12,952 bases of DNA, from the NCBI GenBank assembly GCA_001821375.1, contig MHLG01000005.1, positions 1 through 12,952 on the forward strand, read 5' to 3'. The translations under genes were made by a program, and so were the position numbers. This DNA is from Candidatus Liptonbacteria bacterium RIFOXYD1_FULL_36_11. Lineage in GTDB: Bacteria; Patescibacteriota; Minisyncoccia; UBA6257; XYB1-36-10. Shown piece after piece: positions 1 through 6,720 of this stretch. Under the pieces are notes generated by a model that had not been told where the DNA came from, ran no database searches, and saw only the letters and a program-made list of their open reading frames with translations. Every line of letters begins with the position of its first letter. Position 1 is the first letter of the stretch.

Positions 1-54
1 TCTTTTTATTTTTAATAAGTAGATAGATATTTTATGTCAGGCGATTGATTAAGT

Positions 55-82
55 TTGACATAGCAGTTTTTTTGATTAAAAT
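55..82 (+). promoter_or_regulatory. Predicted sigma-70 promoter for grpE-dnaK
   Basis: A perfect -35 box TTGACA (55-60) is followed after 16 bases by TAAAAT (77-82), which matches the -10 consensus at 5 of 6 positions. Transcription would begin near 89 and leave a leader of about 60 nt before grpE. No CIRCE inverted repeat (the HrcA operator) is visible in this leader or between grpE and dnaK, so HrcA control is not supported. Bases 1-54 upstream hold nothing I can identify. Confidence 0.6.
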
Positions 83-150
83 TTCTTATATAACAACCTG
101 TTTAATTAAATAGGCAGGATAAAGGAGTATAGATTAAATTTATTGTTTTT

Positions 151-660
151 ATGGAGGAAGAAAAAGAAAAAGAAGAAGAAAAAGAAGAAGAAGTGGAGGA
201 AGTTTTAAAAGAAGAAGAAAAAATAAGTGATGCGGGAGAGGCGGAAAAATGTACAAAAGAGAGAGATGAGTATCTTTTAGGATGGAAACGGGCGAAAGCG
301 GATTTGGCGAATTTTAAGAAGGAGGAAGTGGCGCGAGCGGAGATTTTTTCCAAGTTTGCCAATGAGGCTTTTTTAAGAGATTTACTTGCGATAATGGACA
401 GTTTTGACTTGGCTATTTTTGCGGAGCCGGATAATAAAGGACTGACTTTAATCCGGTCGCAGTTTGAAGGTTTTTTTACAAGGAATGGAGTAGTGGTGAT
501 AAAGGCTTTGGGGGAAAAGTTTGACCCGGCGTGGCATGAGGCGGTTAGCGAGATTGAAGGAACTGGGAAAGAGAGCGGAATAATTGTAGAAGTAATAGAG
601 AGGGGGTGGATGTTGTATGAAAAAGTGATTCGGCCGGCAAGAGTTAAAGTTTCAAAGTAG
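151..660 (+). CDS. grpE: Nucleotide exchange factor GrpE
   Basis: GrpE drives ADP/ATP exchange on DnaK and so sets the pace of the cytoplasmic Hsp70 cycle. The 169-residue product opens with a Glu/Lys-rich tail (residues 1-25), as in many GrpE proteins. A coiled-coil helix follows (about 35-75, with the pattern KRAKADLANFKKEE). The four-helix part contains FLRDLLAIMDSFDLAI (about 74-89). The C-terminal beta domain contains FDPAWHEAVSEIE and ends IRPARVKVSK, matching the family's R-A-x-V-x-V ending. dnaK follows after 54 bases, the usual partner. The ATG at 151 has no Shine-Dalgarno within reach. The nearest good one, AAAGGAG at 121-127, is 23 bases upstream and lies 5 bases before an in-frame ATT at 133. 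I kept the ATG, but the start is uncertain by six codons. Confidence 0.93.
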   Translation: MEEEKEKEEEKEEEVEEVLKEEEKISDAGEAEKCTKERDEYLLGWKRAKADLANFKKEEVARAEIFSKFANEAFLRDLLAIMDSFDLAIFAEPDNKGLTLIRSQFEGFFTRNGVVVIKALGEKFDPAWHEAVSEIEGTGKESGIIVEVIERGWMLYEKVIRPARVKVSK

Positions 661-714
661 TTTTTAAAATTATAAATGTAGCTTTTTGGTAAAACTCAAA
701 GCATAATAAGAATT

Positions 715-2598
715 ATGGGAAAAATTTTAGGAATAGATTTAGGAACAACAAATTCGGCAATAGCAGTAGTTAAAGGAGGGGAACCGGAAGTGGTTGATAA
801 TGCCGAAGGTGGGAGAACGACGCCTTCAGTGGTTGCTTTATCAAAATCAAACGAGAGGCTGGTTGGTCTTTTAGCAAAAAGGCAGGCGGTGACAAATCCA
901 CATAATACTATTTTTTCGGTAAAGCGTTTAATAGGGAGAAAGTTTTCAGATGAAGAGGTGCAAAGAGATAAAAAACTTCTTCCATACGAGATAAGAGAAT
1001 CGGCATCTGGCGGGGTGGAAGTTAAGATGGGGGAGAAATGGCTTTTATCGGAAGAGATTTCTTCAATGATTTTAGCAAAGCTTAGAGCGGATGCGGAGTT
1101 TCGTTTGGGAGAAAAAATAGAAGAAGCAGTAATAACCGTGCCGGCGTATTTTGATGATTCGCAGAGACAGGCGACAAAAAATGCCGGAGAAATTGCAGGA
1201 TTAAAAGTAAAAAGAATTTTAAATGAACCGACGGCGGCGGCATTAGCATATGGGATGAATAAGAATAAGAACGAGCAAATAGTGGTTTACGATTTTGGCG
1301 GAGGAACTTTTGATATTTCTGTTTTGGAAGTAGGAGATGATACGGTGGAAGTAAAAGCGACGGGGGGCGATACTCATCTTGGAGGAGATGATGTTGATCA
1401 GAGGATTATTGAATTTTTAGTGGCGGAATATAAAAAACAGGAAGGGATAGATATAGCAAAGGATCCGCTGGCTTTACAGAGATTAAGAGAAGGAGCGGAG
1501 CGTGCTAAGCATGAGCTTTCTTCAGCGCTGGAAACAGAAATAAATCTTCCTTATATAAGTTCAAACTCTTCCGGTCCAAAACATTTTTTAATGAAAATGA
1601 CGCGTGCCAAGCTTGAAGAATTGATAAAAGATTTAATAGATAAATCAATAAAGCTGGTGGAGGAAACAGTAACATTGGAAAAACCGAAGGGAGCAGGGAT
1701 GAAGCTTTCCGAGATAGATCAAGTGGTGCTTGTCGGGGGGCAAACAAGAATGCCTGCTATACAAGAAGCGGTAAGGAAGCTTTTTAATAAGGAGCCGCAT
1801 AAAGATATAAATCCGGATGAGGTGGTGGCGATGGGAGCGGCGGTGCAAGCGGGGATTTTGCAAGGAGACGTAAAGGATATTTTACTTCTAGATGTTACGC
1901 CACTTACTTTGTCTATTGAGACAATGGGAGGAGTGGCAACGCCGATGATACAAAAAAATACTACTGTGCCGACGGAAAAGAAACAAATTTTCTCCACGGC
2001 GGCGGATTCGCAAACTTCCGTAGAAGTTCATGTTTTGCAAGGAGAAAGACCAATGTCCGCGGATAATAAAACTTTAGCGAGGTTTATTTTGGATGGGATA
2101 CCGCCAGCGTCTCGCGGTGTGCCGCAGATTGAAGTTGTTTTCGATATAGACGCGAATGGTATTTTAAATGTATCGGCAAAAGATAAGGCTACAGGAAAAA
2201 CGCAATCGGTTAAGATTGAAGCTTCAACTTCTTTATCAAAGGAAGAAATTGAAAAATTAAAGCAGGAAGCGACAATACATGCGGAAGAAGACAGAAAAAA
2301 GAAAGAATTAATTGAGGCAAAAAATCAGGCAGAAAGTTTGGCGTATGCGGCGGAAAAATCTTTGAAGGACGCGGGGGAAAAAGTTCCAGAGGAGATAAAA
2401 AAAGCAGTTGAAGAAAAAATTGAAGCTTTAAAGAAAGTTAAAGAGGGAGAAAATTTGGAAGAAATAAAATCAAAAACCTCTGAGTTATCCACAGAACTTC
2501 AAAAGATAGGGCAGGCAATGTATAATAAAAATAATAATGATTCAGGGAATGGAACGGGAACTCAAGACGAGCCTAAACAGAACGGAGAGAGCAATTGA
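715..2598 (+). CDS. dnaK: Hsp70 chaperone DnaK
   Basis: ATP-dependent cytoplasmic chaperone that binds and releases unfolded segments of client proteins with DnaJ and GrpE. All Hsp70 landmarks are present in 627 residues: phosphate-1 loop GIDLGTTNS (6-14), NEPTAAALAYG (from 170), phosphate-2 DFGGGTFD (193-200), VGGQTRMP (about 340) and the interdomain linker region LLLDVTPLTL (about 390-397). Next come the beta-sandwich substrate domain containing VFDIDANGILNVSAKD, a charged helical lid (about 500-600), and an Asn/Gly-rich tail. Full length for the family. The ATG has no Shine-Dalgarno. A CATAAT at 702-707 lies seven bases before the ATG and could be a -10 for a leaderless transcript, but no -35 box supports it. 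The last 62 bases overlap the next gene. dnaJ is not adjacent. Confidence 0.97.
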   Translation: MGKILGIDLGTTNSAIAVVKGGEPEVVDNAEGGRTTPSVVALSKSNERLVGLLAKRQAVTNPHNTIFSVKRLIGRKFSDEEVQRDKKLLPYEIRESASGGVEVKMGEKWLLSEEISSMILAKLRADAEFRLGEKIEEAVITVPAYFDDSQRQATKNAGEIAGLKVKRILNEPTAAALAYGMNKNKNEQIVVYDFGGGTFDISVLEVGDDTVEVKATGGDTHLGGDDVDQRIIEFLVAEYKKQEGIDIAKDPLALQRLREGAERAKHELSSALETEINLPYISSNSSGPKHFLMKMTRAKLEELIKDLIDKSIKLVEETVTLEKPKGAGMKLSEIDQVVLVGGQTRMPAIQEAVRKLFNKEPHKDINPDEVVAMGAAVQAGILQGDVKDILLLDVTPLTLSIETMGGVATPMIQKNTTVPTEKKQIFSTAADSQTSVEVHVLQGERPMSADNKTLARFILDGIPPASRGVPQIEVVFDIDANGILNVSAKDKATGKTQSVKIEASTSLSKEEIEKLKQEATIHAEEDRKKKELIEAKNQAESLAYAAEKSLKDAGEKVPEEIKKAVEEKIEALKKVKEGENLEEIKSKTSELSTELQKIGQAMYNKNNNDSGNGTGTQDEPKQNGESN

Positions 2599-3550
2599 GG
2601 CGGATAGTTCGTTTTGGAAAGTTACAACTGTTGGGGTGTTTACTGCTTTTTTAGCAGGTGTTTTTGCTTATTTCTTTTTCCAATTTTTAACTAGCGATGT
2701 TGGAGGAGGATTTTGGCCTTTTTTTTCGGCATTGATAGTTTTTTCTTTAGCTTTTCTTTTACAGAATGTTCTAATGAGAGATTTTAAAGTTCTTTCAGGA
2801 TTTGTTTTTATGGATTCTTTAATACTTTCAGTTTTTCTTTTAGGAAAAGGGAGTTTTTATTTTATTCTTGGCGGGGTGACGGCTGTTTTTATTTTTTTAA
2901 TAATAGCGGCTTATCGGGGATTTAGAGAAATGAAGGGGGGATTGTCTATTAGGTTTGCGAGAGTAGGGAAAGTGGTAATGATAAGTTTTATGACGGCGAT
3001 AGCTATTTTTATATCTTTCAGTTATATAGGAACGGCTTCTACAGGAAGCGTCAGTTTTGTTTCAAAAAATTTATTAAGCAATATTTTGCTTTCAAGTTCA
3101 TCGTTAATGGAAAAAGTATATCCGGGATTTTCTTTAGAAAAAACTTTTTCTGATAATTTAGAAGCTTTGGCCTTTAATCAGGAAAAAATGAATCCACAGT
3201 TAGCTCTTCTTTCTCCGGAGCAAAAAACTATTATGCATAGAGAAATAGTTTCTGCATACGAGAATCAGATAATAGGATTTTTTGGGAAGCCAATAAATTT
3301 TAGGGATAAAACGGTGGATACGCTTTATTTTATAGTTTCTACAAAGATGAGCGAGGCGGCTAGTCAGTTTGGGGCGGCTTTCTACTTAATATCTTTGATT
3401 TTTATATTTATTTTAGTTAAAGGAGTGGCACCGATTGTTTACTGGCCGGTGATAATAATAGGTTTTTTTATTTATCAACTTCTTTTAGCTTTTGGGTTTG
3501 CGACAGTTTTACTTGAAATGAGATCTAAGGAGGTGGTTGTACTAAACTGA
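2537..3550 (+). CDS. Polytopic membrane protein of unknown function
   Basis: I do not recognise this family. The 337-residue frame shows about seven hydrophobic segments: roughly 28-50, 58-77, 83-101, 105-124, 143-166, 280-300 and 303-327. A hydrophilic, partly helical region (about 168-275) lies between the fifth and sixth segments, and the protein ends in a short charged tail (EMRSKEVVVLN). No catalytic motif or cysteine/histidine cluster stands out. The frame overlaps the 3' end of dnaK, so it is probably cotranscribed. Possible starts are ATG at 2537, ATG at 2549, or an ATT at 2594 that overlaps the dnaK TGA and has GGAG (2584-2587) six bases upstream. The first hydrophobic segment is kept with any of them. 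The next gene downstream has its own promoter, so a link to pili is not implied. Confidence 0.75.
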   Translation: MIQGMERELKTSLNRTERAIEADSSFWKVTTVGVFTAFLAGVFAYFFFQFLTSDVGGGFWPFFSALIVFSLAFLLQNVLMRDFKVLSGFVFMDSLILSVFLLGKGSFYFILGGVTAVFIFLIIAAYRGFREMKGGLSIRFARVGKVVMISFMTAIAIFISFSYIGTASTGSVSFVSKNLLSNILLSSSSLMEKVYPGFSLEKTFSDNLEALAFNQEKMNPQLALLSPEQKTIMHREIVSAYENQIIGFFGKPINFRDKTVDTLYFIVSTKMSEAASQFGAAFYLISLIFIFILVKGVAPIVYWPVIIIGFFIYQLLLAFGFATVLLEMRSKEVVVLN

Positions 3551-3610
3551 TTTTTTTAGAAGAGATTAAAGTTTATTACGTGGAGCTGTTTTATTTAGCG
3601 ACAGACTTTT

Positions 3611-3639
3611 TTAGATTTGCGTTAGTGTTGTGTTATAAT
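3611..3639 (+). promoter_or_regulatory. Extended -10 promoter for the pilus genes
   Basis: A perfect TATAAT (3634-3639) is preceded by TG plus one base, giving an extended -10. TTAGAT (3611-3616) lies at 17-base spacing as a weak -35. Transcription would start near 3646, only about seven bases before the ATG at 3653, inside the AGGAG (3642-3646). The mRNA would therefore be nearly leaderless and would lose most of that Shine-Dalgarno unless transcription also comes from upstream. Confidence 0.6.
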
Positions 3640-3652
3640 TTAGGAGTATTTT

Positions 3653-4084
3653 ATGAGTAGGGTTGTTGTTTTTTTAAAAAAAGGACGGTTAGGAGCGGCA
3701 GCTTTGCCGATAGTTTTAATTTTAGGTGGGGTAATTGTAGAGATGATGGTGGCTTCATCTTTTGTGGCTTATTCGGTGAGTAAGTCTGGGCTTGGGGATA
3801 AAATGTCTATGCAAGCGCTGGTAGTGGCAAGAGGAGGAGCAATGGATGCGGTTAGAAGAGTAATAAGAAATAAAGATTTTTATAATACTGATAGCTATAC
3901 GTTGACGCTTGGCACGGGAACGGCGCAAGTGACAGTGACAAAAGATTCTCCGGAGGTAGGAAAAACAAGAGTGGTTTCAGTGGGTACGGCTTTAATGAGG
4001 CAAAAGAAAATTCAAGCAGACTTGAAAGTTAATTCTACTACAGGGGAGGTAAATTTATTATCTTTTGACGAGGTAAATATTTAA
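3653..4084 (+). CDS. Type IV pilin-like / PilX-like minor pilin
   Basis: The 143-residue product has a short basic N-terminus (FLKKGRLG), one hydrophobic helix (about 17-45, beginning GAAALPIVLILGG) and a soluble domain predicted to be mixed helix and strand. The pattern of basic leader, small-residue helix and SKSGLGDKMSMQALVVARGGAMDAVRR resembles PilX-type minor pilins, where a long N-terminal helix continues into an Ala-rich segment. The Glu at position +5 after cleavage, typical of major pilins, is missing; a Glu lies further along the helix at about residue 30. It is followed after two bases by a PilM/PilN-like protein, which supports a role in a type IV pilus or related secretion system. 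Exact class and cleavage by a prepilin peptidase are inferred. AGGAG lies six bases before the ATG. Confidence 0.65.
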   Translation: MSRVVVFLKKGRLGAAALPIVLILGGVIVEMMVASSFVAYSVSKSGLGDKMSMQALVVARGGAMDAVRRVIRNKDFYNTDSYTLTLGTGTAQVTVTKDSPEVGKTRVVSVGTALMRQKKIQADLKVNSTTGEVNLLSFDEVNI

Positions 4085-4086
4085 AA

Positions 4087-5601
4087 ATGAATTTTTCCGG
4101 CGTTTTTAAAAAATTTTTTAAAATTTTAACGCAAGAGCCGTCAGTTGGGGGATTAGAAATTTCCGAATCTGTTTTAAGATTTGCGATTATAAAAGAAGGA
4201 AAGGTTTCAGTTGCTTCCTTAAGGCTCCCTCCGGAAATTTTAGTTTCTGGAGAAGTTAAGAATCCAGAGCAGTTTAAAGAGGCTTTAAATGCGCTTTATA
4301 AACAGACTGTTTTTTCACAAGAAAAAGGGAAGGTAAATGTGGTTGTTTCCTTACCTTTTTCTAGAGCTTATGTGCAGACTTTTAAACTTCCTCCGATAGC
4401 AGAAAAAGGTATAACCGGGGCGGCGGAGCTTAATATGCAGATGATATCTCCATTACCTGTAGGAACAGCATATTATGATTGGGAAAGAATAGGAGACAGC
4501 GAGGCAGAAGGTGGCGGATTAAAACAGATGGAATTTTTAGGAGCTTTTGCGATGACTAAAGAAGTTAATTCTTTTTTGAGCGTTCTTAAAAATTCTTTAT
4601 TTAATGTTGTGGCGGTGGAGTTTTCTTCGTTTGCTTTAACTAGATTTGCGGTCTTAGGTGCGGCAGGATTTGACCCGCATGGGTCTTATATTATTTTAAA
4701 TTTAAGCGGTGGAGAAACGGAGTTTATTATAGTGAAAAATTCGTTTTTGTATTTTAGTTATTCTGTGTCTTTAAATTTATCTTCAGTAGGCGTGGCTTCA
4801 GTGCAAGTGGTTTTAGAGAGAAGTCTACAGCAGGTATTTAATTTTTATGTAAATAGATGGGGAAATGATTTTAATGGGATTTTTATAGTATCCGATTTGC
4901 CTAAACTGGAGGTAGAATCGTTATTTAGAGAAAAATTTTCTATTAGTCCGGTATATTTAACTCCAAAAGTTTTTACCGAGTTAAGTCCGTCATGGTTTGT
5001 GGTGGCGGGTCTTGCTTTAAGAGGGCAAATAGCAAGGTCTCGCGATACAATGATAAGTTTAGCGCCAGTAGGAACAGAGGAAGAATATAAAAATGTGCAG
5101 TTGTCTGCTTTTGTAAGATTTTGGAGGAGTGTGGCAGTTTCTAGTTTGAGTTTTTTGATTTTAATATTTTTAATTTCTAACTTGTTTTTAAAAAGTGTGC
5201 TTGGTGAGATAAAGAAAGAAGAGAGCGCGGGATTTAACAGCACGGAGGTGTCAGCAGAAGTGGTAAAATTAAAAACAGAGGCAAAGGAGTTTAATAATTT
5301 AACAGCGGTAGTTAAAGAGGCTTATAAAAATAAAAGTTCTTGGGATGGTTTTTTGGAGAAATTAAATACTATTGCTGGTCCGAACGTAAAAATAAAGAGA
5401 ATTTTTGTGGCGGCAGTTAATCAGCCTGTTTTAGTAAGGGGAGAAGGAAGTGATGAAAAATCAGTAGTAGATTTTAAAAGTAGACTGGAAAAAGACGGAG
5501 AGTTTAGTGATATAAAGTTGCCACTTTCTGATCTTTCTTATGTTTCTGGAAAAGTTTCTTTCAATCTTAATTTTTCAATTAAATCGGCGGCGGTTAAATA
5601 G
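4087..5601 (+). CDS. PilM-PilN fusion, type IV pilus assembly platform
   Basis: This 504-residue protein joins two parts usually made separately. Residues 1 to about 335 look like PilM, the actin-fold cytoplasmic protein of type IV pili: LEISESVLRFAIIKEGKV near the start, VVVSLPFSRAYVQTFKLPP in the middle, and ILNLSGGETEFIIV as the second phosphate-loop-like segment. A basic linker is followed by one membrane helix (about 348-368). A coiled-coil-prone stretch (about 370-410) and a small alpha/beta domain (about 415-500) then follow, as in PilN. The arrangement is the same as in GspL of type II secretion, which combines PilM-like and PilN-like parts. It probably anchors the inner-membrane platform and links it to the assembly ATPase. 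It starts two bases after the pilin-like gene; its 3' end overlaps pth on the other strand by 64 bases. ATP-binding competence is not certain. Confidence 0.8.
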   Translation: MNFSGVFKKFFKILTQEPSVGGLEISESVLRFAIIKEGKVSVASLRLPPEILVSGEVKNPEQFKEALNALYKQTVFSQEKGKVNVVVSLPFSRAYVQTFKLPPIAEKGITGAAELNMQMISPLPVGTAYYDWERIGDSEAEGGGLKQMEFLGAFAMTKEVNSFLSVLKNSLFNVVAVEFSSFALTRFAVLGAAGFDPHGSYIILNLSGGETEFIIVKNSFLYFSYSVSLNLSSVGVASVQVVLERSLQQVFNFYVNRWGNDFNGIFIVSDLPKLEVESLFREKFSISPVYLTPKVFTELSPSWFVVAGLALRGQIARSRDTMISLAPVGTEEEYKNVQLSAFVRFWRSVAVSSLSFLILIFLISNLFLKSVLGEIKKEESAGFNSTEVSAEVVKLKTEAKEFNNLTAVVKEAYKNKSSWDGFLEKLNTIAGPNVKIKRIFVAAVNQPVLVRGEGSDEKSVVDFKSRLEKDGEFSDIKLPLSDLSYVSGKVSFNLNFSIKSAAVK

Positions 5602-6077
5602 AGAAGTTTTAAATCGGCGACAGATGCTTTTTTAAGGACAAATTCTTCAGCTTTTTTTCTTTTTAGAGATGGTTTTCGGATGCCGATCTTAGCTCTAAAA
5701 AAATCTCTTGTTTTTAAGACGGAAATAACAGATTCTACTCCTTTGTGGCCGGCGGAACTTTGATTAAAAGTTATTTTATAATCTCCGAGAGAAATATCTG
5801 AATCGTCGTGAATTAAAAGCATTTCCTCCGGTTTTATTTTAAAAAAGGAAAGAGCTGATTTTACGGCTTGTCCGGATTCGTTCATAAAGTTTTCCGATTT
5901 TGAAAAAATAAGACAGGGATTTTTTAAATAAGAAAATCCGTTTTTTTCTTTCCAGTTAGCATTTTTCCCGGCTAAAAAATTGATGATTATTTTGCCGGCA
6001 TTGTGGAAAGTTTGGCTATACTCTTCTTCTGGGTTGCCAAGGGCAAAAATAAGCTTTATTTTTTTAAGTTTGTCCAT
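5538..6077 (-). CDS. pth: Peptidyl-tRNA hydrolase
   Basis: Pth cleaves the ester bond of peptidyl-tRNAs that drop off ribosomes and so recycles tRNA. The 179-residue product has the Pth signature: LGNPEEEY with Asn15, FHNAG with the catalytic His25, FMNESG with Asn66, and IHDDSDISLG with Asp91, equivalent to the catalytic Asp93 of E. coli. The loop that normally reads GGHNG is SAGHKG here, so the conserved Asn is Lys112. Length is close to the family's 180-195. It is alone on the minus strand between plus-strand genes. Its last 64 bases run antisense to the 3' end of the pilM-pilN gene. A consensus-like promoter sits directly in front of the ATG, so its mRNA is probably leaderless. Confidence 0.93.
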   Translation of the reverse strand: MDKLKKIKLIFALGNPEEEYSQTFHNAGKIIINFLAGKNANWKEKNGFSYLKNPCLIFSKSENFMNESGQAVKSALSFFKIKPEEMLLIHDDSDISLGDYKITFNQSSAGHKGVESVISVLKTRDFFRAKIGIRKPSLKRKKAEEFVLKKASVADLKLLYLTAADLIEKLRLKETFPET

Positions 6078-6083
6078 AAAAAT

Positions 6084-6112
6084 ATTATAGTTTTAAAAGG
6101 ATTTTTTTTCAA
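6084..6112 (-). promoter_or_regulatory. Promoter of pth, predicted leaderless
   Basis: Read on the minus strand, TTGAAA (6112-6107) and a perfect TATAAT (6089-6084) are separated by exactly 17 bases. Six bases separate the -10 from the pth ATG at 6077. The normal start distance puts the first transcribed base on the A of the ATG. Confidence 0.75.
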
Positions 6113-6122
6113 TTTTAGAACT

Positions 6123-6151
6123 TTGACAAGATTTTATTTTTTTGCTACAAT
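6123..6151 (+). promoter_or_regulatory. Promoter of lepB, predicted leaderless
   Basis: A perfect TTGACA (6123-6128), a 17-base spacer and TACAAT (6146-6151, 5 of 6 matches) end seven bases before the lepB ATG at 6159. Transcription should start at or one base before the ATG. A second TTGACA (6152-6157) fills the gap but has no -10 partner. The promoter lies back to back with the pth promoter. Confidence 0.8.
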
Positions 6152-6158
6152 TTGACAA

Positions 6159-6707
6159 ATGAGAAGATTTTTAGCTTCATTTTTAGAGACAATTGAGGTA
6201 GCTTTCGTGGCAGTAGTTTCAGTTCTGATAATAAGGACTTTTTTAATCCAGCCTTTTTTGGTTAATGGTGAGAGTATGGAGCCGAATTTTTCTGATGGGA
6301 ATTATCTTTTAGTGGATGAACTTTCTTACCGGTTAAGAGAGCCGGAAAGAGGGGAGGTTATTGTTTTTCGTTATCCGGGAAACGAGGCTATTTTTTATAT
6401 AAAAAGGATAATTGGTTTGCCGGGCGAAAAGGTTGTTGTTAATGGAGGAGAGGTAAAAATTTTTAACAAAGAAAATTCTGGTGGGTTTACACTTTCGGAA
6501 AGTTATTTACCTATTACCGATAAAACTTATGGAAATTTAGAGATTACTTTAAAGAGCGACCAGTATTTTGTTTTAGGAGACAACCGTTCTTTTAGTTATG
6601 ATTCGCGCAGTTGGGGAACTTTGGCAAAAAATGAAATTATGGGAATGGTGCGTTTAAAGCTTTGGCCGATAAATAAAGCGGAGGCGGTGGGGACACCAAA
6701 TTATTAA
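6159..6707 (+). CDS. lepB: Signal peptidase I
   Basis: Membrane-bound serine protease that removes signal peptides from exported proteins at the outer face of the cytoplasmic membrane. The 182-residue protein has one N-terminal membrane helix (about 10-32) and the catalytic serine in NGESMEP (Ser39). The general base is Lys82 in YIKRIIGLPGE, and the box E motif is LGDNRSFSYDSRSWG (about 138-152). The order and spacing match family S26 peptidases of the short, single-helix type. The ATG at 6159 fits the N-terminal cytoplasmic end (MRRF) and lies directly behind a strong promoter. No Shine-Dalgarno is available. hisS follows after 13 bases. Confidence 0.95.
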   Translation: MRRFLASFLETIEVAFVAVVSVLIIRTFLIQPFLVNGESMEPNFSDGNYLLVDELSYRLREPERGEVIVFRYPGNEAIFYIKRIIGLPGEKVVVNGGEVKIFNKENSGGFTLSESYLPITDKTYGNLEITLKSDQYFVLGDNRSFSYDSRSWGTLAKNEIMGMVRLKLWPINKAEAVGTPNY

Positions 6708-6720
6708 TTAAAATTTTAAA

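Noticed and set aside
102..362. 86-codon minus-strand frame at the start of grpE, rich in Ser and Phe
   Set aside because: The composition is the reverse of the Glu/Lys repeats of GrpE; there is no other support.
1..714. CIRCE/HrcA operator for grpE-dnaK
   Set aside because: Neither the leader nor the grpE-dnaK gap contains the TTAGCACTC-N9-GAGTGCTAA inverted repeat.
1505..1997. Several open frames antisense to dnaK
   Set aside because: They overlap each other and a fully conserved dnaK reading frame; no recognisable domain.
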